64,000 nt of DNA, from the NCBI RefSeq assembly GCF_964355755.1, contig NC_092670.1:17111201-17175200 (forward strand), in the 5' to 3' direction. The translations under genes and the position numbers were made by a program. Under the pieces are notes generated by a model. The model saw only the letters and a list, made by a program, of their open reading frames with translations, searched no databases and was not told the origin of the DNA. Positions within the stretch are counted from its first letter, which is position 1. Each line of letters starts with the position of its first letter. The stretch comes from Antedon mediterranea. Its lineage: Eukaryota; Echinodermata; Crinoidea; Comatulida; Antedonidae. This document shows positions 57,483 to 64,000 of this stretch, piece after piece.

Positions 57483-60400
57483 ATGGCTAGACCTATTGGA
57501 ACATTTTGTGGAAACTTGGCAATTGCTGCAACGTCATCGTTCGTTGTTCTTGGATTTGTGAGTTTTTTTCAATCAAAAGAAAAAGAGACGGAGTTGCCTA
57601 ACAACATTAAAGAAAAATTCACAACAGGTAGTCATCACTTTCTAAAATTTAAATAATATATTTGTATTTGTTGATCAAGAATGCATGATGTGTATGAAAA
57701 ATCGATTTACAATAACCCCTATTAAAGAGACACCATTAGGACCCAACAAATTAATAAGTTAATTATCCCCTGAATAGGAGTTTCCCCTGTGTAAGTTGGC
57801 CATAGTTTCCCTGCAATAGTGGTGTCGTATAGGCTGTACTGCAGTTAATAAAAATGTGATAATTTAGAATCAATAAAACAAAATTGATCGTATTACTTTT
57901 AGCTGATCCGCAAAAAATATCTCAAGGAGCCAGAATTTTGAAGTATGGTGCCCCAGAGCGAGGAGAAAATGTCTATTTTCATGCCAATCATGTATTGGGG
58001 TATAATCAAGCCAAAAGAATTCCTGACTGGGTAGCAGAGCACATCACAGGCGATCATCTAAAAGGTAATTGCAACAGGGCATTTTGGTTGTATGTCACTG
58101 GTTGGAGGTAGGCCTACACACCTAATTGGTGACAGTGGCTTTTGTGTTTTCTTGGCAGCTAGTGACTATGATTTTATATTTTCTTCTTGCGTCGTGTTTG
58201 TTTAATTTGTTGATTTGTATTATATTTTGTAAAATATACCTTTTGCCTGAATAAATAATAATAATGATTCCTTTTACACATGGGGTAATTCCATGACAAA
58301 TCAACCAGTGGCTTGGTTAAAAAATCACATTAGTTTAAAAGTTATGGCTGTTTAAAAATGAAGCAGGTCCACATTGGTCGCAAAATTTGTAATATTTTAG
58401 TATTTTTATTAAACAATAATTGTGAATTTTATTATTGGACAAGGCTAAAAAATGCTGACTGTAAATCAACATTCTATTTGTCACTTTTTTCACTTATTAT
58501 ATTTTTTGCTTAGGTTCAGCAACACGCAAGAAGTCAAACTTCAAAGAAGATTTGCAAATAGTCGACATATTCCGATCATCCAATAGTGATTACAAAAATA
58601 GTGGCTGGTCAAGAGGTCACATGGCACCTGCTGCAGATAGTAAATATAGCCAAGTACTTATAGTTCATTTATATTTCATTTAAATTGAATCAGTTATTTT
58701 TTAGGTGTTATATCCTATTGTAATTCCCTTTTTTTCATATATCCACTCTTCTTTTTGTATAGATTGTACAAAGTGTTACCAGTATTAAGCTCTATACTAT
58801 CAAACGTTATGTGACAACAAATTGTGATGTGCCCATATATGGACATGGACCACATTGTGATGTGCTCATATATGGACATGGACCACATTGTGATGTGCTC
58901 ATATATGGACATGGACCACATTGTGATGTGCTCATATATGGACATGGACCACATTGTGATGTGCTCATATATGGACATGGACCACATTGTGATGTGCTCA
59001 TATATGGACATGGACCACATTGTGATGTGCTCATATATGGACATGGACCACATTGTGATGTGCTCATATATGGACATGGACCACATTGTGATGTGCTCAT
59101 ATATGGACATGGACCACATTGTGATGTGCTCATATATGGACATGGACCACATTGTGATGTGCTCATATATGGACATGGACCACATTGTGATGTGCTCATA
59201 TATGGACATGGACCACATTGTGATGTGCTCATATATGGACATGGACCACATTGTGATGTGCTCATATATGGACATGGACCACATTGTGATGTGCTCATAT
59301 ATGGACATGGACCACATTGTGATGTGCTCATATATGGACATGGACCACATTGTGATGTGCTCATATATGGACATGGACCACATTGTGATGTGCTCATATA
59401 TGGACATGGACCACATTTGGGCACATCACAGTTTTTTTTGTCAAACTACATTAGTTTGATAGCATAGAGGGAGCTTTAGTGGAAATCATTTAATAGTATG
59501 TGTTTACCTTTTCAGATAGCAATGGATGAAACGTTTTTATTGTCTAATATTGTTCCACAAGACATCAATAACAATCAACATTTTTGGAATCGTTTTGAGA
59601 TTTACTGCAGAAGCCTAACGCAAACATTTCATGATGTTCGTGTTATTAGTGGGCCTCTATTTATTCCAACAGTTGAAGAAAATGGCAAATTATTCATAAA
59701 ATATGAGGTAGTATTCAAACCACTGTTGTATTTGAGTCACAAGAACATTAGTACAACTACACTTAAAATACAAAGAAATGACTCAAATGAAGTTATAAAC
59801 AATTGAACCTTTAGTAGAATATATTTTCAAGTATAGTTGAAGAGATAGGGATTGGGAGTAAGGGATCCTACTGAACTCCACACACTACACAATGCTATAC
59901 ATCAGGATTTCTACTCTATACATAGCACCTACTGCACATAGTACCCATCCCAAAATAATCAACCTTACTCCTAAATATATCTGAATCTACCCTCGATCTC
60001 GATCTTAGAACTCTTTTTGCCTCCATGCTCTCAGAAAAACAACTGCTAGTTGAGCCAAGTTTTCGTGTTTAAATAAAGCATATTATTATTATTATTACTG
60101 TACTTACTAAACCAGCAGTAGCACCCGGGCGTGTGGTACGTTTGATGTGTGGTGTATAGTTGGACCATTCTAAATAAACAAATTCGTATTTACATTAATC
60201 TTTTGTAACTACACACTACTTTATTTACAGGTAATTGGTGTAAATCAGGTTGCTGTTCCAACTCATTTGTACAAGATTGTTGTCATTGAAAATACATTTG
60301 ACAAAATGGTAGCTGTTGGTGCATTTATTGTTCCAAATCAACCTATCACCGGTTCAGACCTTGCCAACTATCAAGTTTCACTTGATGATCTAGAGAAAAA

Positions 60401-60644
60401 ATCTGGATTAAAGTTCTTACCGATGTTAAATTTGAGTAAGACAAAGAACTTGTGTAGTGTTGTTAGCTGTAAGCTTATGGGTGGTAAAGAATTAGAACTA
60501 ATGTTTATTCGTAAGAAACTTGAAAGTGCTTATAACTTGGATGAACTTGAAAAAGTGTGGAAGGAAATGAAGAGAAAGAAAATAAGTCCAGAGAAAGCAG
60601 AATATGAAATATATGAAAGAAAAAAGGCTGAACTGATGAGATGA
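57483..60644 (+). CDS. EXOG: EXOG-type mitochondrial endo/exonuclease, complete, 5 coding exons
   Basis: Exons: 57483-57627, 57903-58064, 58514-58653, 59516-59707, 60231-60644. They give 350 residues (human EXOG 368), in phase throughout. The family is a beta-beta-alpha-metal, DNA/RNA non-specific nuclease of the mitochondrial inner membrane with 5' exonuclease activity in mtDNA repair. A hydrophobic N-terminal stretch (NLAIAATSSFVVLGFVSFF) fits the membrane anchor. The catalytic motif SGWSRGHMAPA places His at about residue 138, matching human His140. SNIVPQDINNNQHFWNRFE supplies the metal-binding Asn region. RVISGPLF, GAFIVPNQP and the charged C-terminal Wing-like helix (ELEKVWKEM) complete the family layout. 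The reading frame is also open upstream of the chosen ATG to the acceptor at 57386, so a longer N-terminus from another exon cannot be excluded. Intron 3 contains a 0.6-kb minisatellite. Confidence 0.95.
57713..57845. repeat. family C-like repeat in EXOG intron 1
   Basis: Contains CCCCTATTAAAGAGACACC and AATAGTGGTGTCGTATAGG, words shared with 8975-9190 and 44239-44402. Degraded, with approximate borders. Confidence 0.45.
58785..59478. mobile_element. MITE, family A, expanded into a 33-bp minisatellite (about 18 copies)
   Basis: The left end TTAAGCTCTATACTATCAAA and the right end TAGTTTGATAGCATAGAGGG AGCTTTA are inverted family A termini. Between about 58827 and 59415 a 33-bp unit, TGATGTGCTCATATATGGAC plus ATGGACCACATTG, repeats about 18 times with almost no variation. 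The first unit has GCCC for GCTC, as in the parent element. The last is followed by TTTGGGCACATCACA, the inverted internal motif of the family. Long open frames on both strands are by-products of the 33-base period. Confidence 0.93.
59810..60100 (+). mobile_element. probable LINE 3' end with ATT-repeat tail
   Basis: Located in EXOG intron 4. It ends GTTTAAATAAAGCATATT and then (ATT)n at about 60088-60105, preceded by TCTCAGAAAAACAACTGCTA. Such a tail is typical of CR1/L2-like retrotransposon 3' ends. No reverse-transcriptase remnant was seen. Confidence 0.5.
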
Positions 60645-60901
60645 TAATAAAACGTATCGGGGGAGGGTGGGGGTTTGTTGACAGAGATGGCTCCACACTT
60701 AATTATTTTTTTAATGAAATGAAGCTTATTGAGAAACCTGTAATTTTAGCTCTCCCTATCGTATATGGTGCTACATCGTATTTGTAAATTAATTTAATTA
60801 GAGTTAAAGACAAACTAAATATTAATAGGCTGCTCAAATTTTCATTTTAAGTGGACCAATAATTTCTTGAATCGTAAAATTGCGCATGTGCTTTGCAAGT
60901 T

Positions 60902-61025
60902 TATAAAGCTGTGTCTACACTATCAAACTTTATATGACAAAAGAAAATTGATGTGCCCATATATGGAAACGATGATGTCAAACTCAGTTTTTTCAAACTA
61001 GTTTGATAGTGTAGACAGAGCTTAA
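60902..61025. mobile_element. MITE, family A, complete short copy
   Basis: TAAAGCTGTGTCTACACTAT on the left and ATAGTGTAGACAGAGCTTAA on the right give well-preserved ends. The interior has a single GATGTGCCCATATATGG unit. This looks closest to an ancestral one-unit state of the 33-bp array in the neighbouring gene. Confidence 0.88.
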
Positions 61026-61314
61026 TAGCTTATTAAAAACCCATTAAATTAGTATTGACTTGGGTCTCGTGCCTAGAAAAGAAAAAGTATTGTTAGAATT
61101 GCCAAAATAAACAAAAGTGATGTTGATAGTCCTTATTGGTCTAGTCACCCTAACCATTCAACACAATATATCTTGTTTTGATCACTATTTTTCATTGAGA
61201 TATTATTATATGATTAGGTAAAATGATAATCGAGGCTCATGATTGATATCAATATCAGATCTACAGAAAATGATAATAATAATAATGTGATATATAGACT
61301 ATATAGGAATCATT

Positions 61315-61520
61315 TAGTGGAGCTGTAGCTTGGTGGTTAACGTGCTTGCCTTCCAATCCCAAGGTCCAGGGTTCATTTCTGACCAGGGTTGTAACTCACG
61401 ACTCTTTCAACTCCACTCCCTAAGCCTAAAATGAGACTTAGTTTGTAAGCACAAAATTTATAAAAGCCATCCTGTAATTGGCGAGTTTGTGCTCGCTGTT
61501 AAATACGATGAAATCAAATA
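61315..61520 (+). mobile_element. tRNA-derived SINE, plus orientation
   Basis: GTAGCTTGGTGGTTAACGTG is an A-box-like head and CAGGGTTCATTTCTG a B-box-like block at the usual spacing of about 35-40 bases. The body continues CTCCACTCCCTAAGC and ends near ATGAAATCAAATAAGG. The same family occurs, reversed and older, at 11810-11945. It is not a functional tRNA gene: it lacks the closing acceptor stem. Confidence 0.85.
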
Positions 61521-62473
61521 AGGAACGGAGAATAAAGAAATGCGTTCAAATATTCAATATATTTCTCCATGGTTAAACCGATGTTGAAGTCTTGGTGGAA
61601 ATACACAAGAACTGTATATATTATTTGGAATCGACTCGCTGAAGTCCGCAATGACAAAATACAAAAAAATAATTTTTAAAATAAATAAATAAATAAATAA
61701 TAAAAACAATAATACAAAAAAATGTAAGTGGTAGGTCACACGGGCAAATTTGCTAGATTCCTCGTCCTGGGTTGCTAATTAAAAATATACACTTTTAATG
61801 ATTTATTTATTTATATTAATTATTATACGTTTATATTATTCAGTATACAGTATCATGTCATGCAATTGTACCATACCAATACAATAAAATAAATAAGAAT
61901 ACATAACAAAGGATGATGGCAATATTAGAATTAATGAAATACAATGGTACTAACGCAGAAGCCATTATTATCAGCTATAAATATTTTAGTTTTGTTTGAT
62001 CAAGGTACTTAATACAAAAACACACATTAAATACTTTTATTATTATTTTATTAATTCATCAATGGTCATAATCAATAACATTAATAATCGTAATTATTAT
62101 ACTATTATATCGATTTGTCAACATTGAGTGCCAACTTTATCGCGAATGGTTCATCTTTTATTACTTAATTTGTGACGCCTCTGCCGTCATTTTCTCTGTA
62201 ACAAGTAACACAAATAGACTTTAAGAGAGGCTATTGTCACTCACACTCAATGAATTAAGCAACGCAGTACTGTAATCTTAACAACTGATGAATATTGAAA
62301 CCAATAGAAAGGACTCGTCGAACCGGCCAATGCTACCATGGTTACCTTTGGGATTATTCAAATTAGCTAACTTGAGGGGTTTATTACACATCAATGGGAA
62401 AGTGTGATATTCAAAATTTGAAAGAAACCAAGTAGTACTTCGAACAAGTAAAAACAACTATAAAATAGCAAAA

Positions 62474-63883
62474 ATGGGCGAATGGCAGCACGGTCTCTTC
62501 GGATGTTTCGATAACTTTGGAATGTGTATTATCACATATTTTGTACCATGTTATACTGCCGGAAAAAATGCAGAGAAAAACGGTGAGAGTTGCATGGTGT
62601 ATGGGTTGCTGTCCATCTTGGGATGTATTGGCGTTTGGTCCATGACCAAGATTAGAGGAAAAACAAGAGCAAATAAGGGAATAGAGGTTAGTAGGCAACA
62701 AATGTTTACAATTGTGTTTCTTTATCAATTTCTAAAACCAGTTTTCGTAGATGATGATGATGAAAATGTTGATTAGCAATTGTGAAATCATGGATGTTAG
62801 ATCAAGTTGATTTGTCGATAATTTGTTACTGTCTTCTGGTCTGATAAATATTACGTGTTAATGTTAAATATTGCGATTGATTATCACGTTATTTATACGG
62901 TTCATTTTGTAAATGTTTCCATAAACTCTTTAGCTCTCATTTGCATAACATTATTTTGAAAAAAACATAGACCTACTCCGTACCTAACATTATAATAGCG
63001 TTCTTAAAATTAAGATTGATGCGCCTACTGCATGTCTTATTATTAAAGGCTTGAGATTGAAACGAATAACAATGCTTTGTTGGACAAGGAATTGTTAATT
63101 AACAAAGTTACCTTGGACACTATTGCATTGTATGATTAAATATTGATTATTTACTGCTGAAACCATTTCTTCTTTTCCAACCAGTTTATGAAACATAATT
63201 ACGATGCAAATTTGTAATGTAATGTAATATTCAATAGTTCTTTTTTAAATAATACAACTATATAGCAATTACACGTCAATAAAATGTGTTATCTATTATT
63301 GCTTCTATTATTTGGACAAAGAAATAACGAAGCAGCATTTTAGAAATACCAACAATGAACAATTTCATTTTTCAGGGAAGCTACACGAGTGACTGTCTGA
63401 TGTCGTTATTCTGTCCCATATGCGCACTCGTTCAAGAAGGACAGGTTTGTTACATTGATCATGTTTTAAATTTATTTCTTTCCTCTTCCCTTATTCGTTA
63501 CCAAATTTATCCAATTGACCCTCCTCTTTCACCTTTTAATAAGGAAAAAAAGACGCTGATATTTATGTATGAACCTAAACGTATACCTAAATCTATCTAT
63601 TTAAAAATAAATGTTAACTTTTTTGTTAAACCAGTTTCCAGTACTTACTTGCTACGTTTCAGCTATTTTCAGAAAATTAATATTGACAAAAAGGTTAACA
63701 TTTATTTTTAAATATCCATTTGAAACCAGATGATTTTTTTTGTAAATCTATCTACCTTTCTTCTCTCATTCGTGTCAATATACCATTTTGCCAATAGCGC
63801 AATGCTAAATAATTTGTTCTTTTGTCAATGTTTTTATATAGGAACTGGAAGACGTCCAAGTAGCATCGATGGCTAGAGAATAA
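62474..63883 (+). CDS. PLAC8/cornifelin-like small cysteine-rich protein, complete, 3 exons
   Basis: Exons 62474-62686, 63376-63444 and 63842-63883, all phase 0, give 107 residues. The N-terminal half has G-L-F-G-C-F-D and MCIITYFVPCYTAGKNAE, the classic PLAC8 start, with the C-x-P-C replaced here by V-P-C. A glycine/cysteine-rich hydrophobic stretch (CMVYGLLSILGCIG) follows. The second conserved block is DCLMSLFCPICALVQEGQEL. Animal PLAC8/cornifelin proteins are membrane-associated or intracellular and their biochemical role is unsettled; plant relatives affect cell number and cadmium resistance. The ATG was chosen because it begins the family's usual N-terminus and sits in good context (GCAAAAATGG). 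AATAAA overlaps the stop codon. Confidence 0.93.
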
Positions 63884-64000
63884 AACTCAACCTTATAACG
63901 CTGCACTGTGATGATTTAATATTAGTGCATATAAGTTTTATATCATTTAAAACTTCCTTGGTTATCCTGGTTCAATTAGTTTCGTTTTAACTGTTCCATT
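63884..64000. other. PLAC8-like 3' UTR
   Basis: AT-rich sequence after the stop codon, to the end of the window. Nothing else is seen. Confidence 0.5.

Larger units (their letters stand above)
60645..62473. other. EXOG 3' UTR and intergenic region
   Basis: AATAAA overlaps the EXOG end (60646-60651). A GGGGGAGGGTGGGGGTTTG run at about 60659-60676 could form a G-quadruplex. The region then holds a family A MITE (60902-61025), a SINE (61315-61520), AAAT simple repeats (about 61678-61700) and the PLAC8-like promoter. No gene is recognised. Confidence 0.5.

Noticed and set aside
58715-59467. Long open frames on both strands (over 200 codons) encoding an 11-residue repeat
   Set aside because: They coincide exactly with the 33-bp minisatellite, are open in several frames on both strands, and have no splice or start context. 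They are arithmetic by-products of a repeat length divisible by three.

Overview
The window is an AT-rich, intron-containing animal genome segment. It carries seven vertebrate-recognisable gene families, tRNA-derived SINEs, many short inverted-repeat elements (MITEs), several satellite arrays and an element resembling the TU fold-back transposons described in sea urchins. Together with the abundant AGGCCTAG-type low-complexity islands this suggests an invertebrate deuterostome, most likely an echinoderm. That assignment is inference; I could not search databases. No bacterial or phage features and no CRISPR array are present.

Layout. 1-4.4 kb: non-coding, with a 55-bp satellite (1.7-3.24 kb). 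4.4-10.6 kb (minus): complete 12-exon FAM234-family membrane protein. 12.8-22.3 kb (minus): complete 17-exon SUN-domain nuclear-envelope protein. 24.2-25.9 kb: TU-like fold-back element. 26.5-34.3 kb (plus): three C2H2 zinc-finger loci; two have long intact finger arrays and the third is a pseudogene. 34.3-34.8 kb: non-LTR retrotransposon relic. 36.7-50.6 kb (minus): complete polypeptide GalNAc-transferase of the GALNT1/13 type. It has a duplicated, apparently mutually exclusive exon pair and a 5.8-kb last intron filled with satellites. 52.9-56.9 kb (minus): complete eEF1B-alpha (EEF1B2). 57.5-60.6 kb (plus): complete EXOG mitochondrial endonuclease, head-to-head with EEF1B2. 62.5-63.9 kb (plus): three-exon PLAC8/cornifelin-like protein.

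Gene models were built by hand. I matched splice donors and acceptors and checked that exon phases sum to an open frame: FAM234 767 aa, SUN 980 aa, GALNT 576/577 aa, EEF1B2 217 aa, EXOG 350 aa, PLAC8-like 107 aa. The genes do not form a pathway. The links are physical: a roughly 0.6-kb divergent EEF1B2/EXOG promoter region, and tandem zinc-finger duplication.

The most interesting structures are these: (1) the two alternative GALNT catalytic-domain exons; (2) one MITE family in which two of six copies have expanded an internal motif into minisatellites with 21- and 33-bp periods; (3) a higher-order (4 x 53 = 212 bp) satellite inside the GALNT intron; (4) zinc-finger arrays of near-identical acidic fingers, one protein ending in a hydrophobic tail; (5) AGGCCTAG islands beside the 5' ends of most genes.
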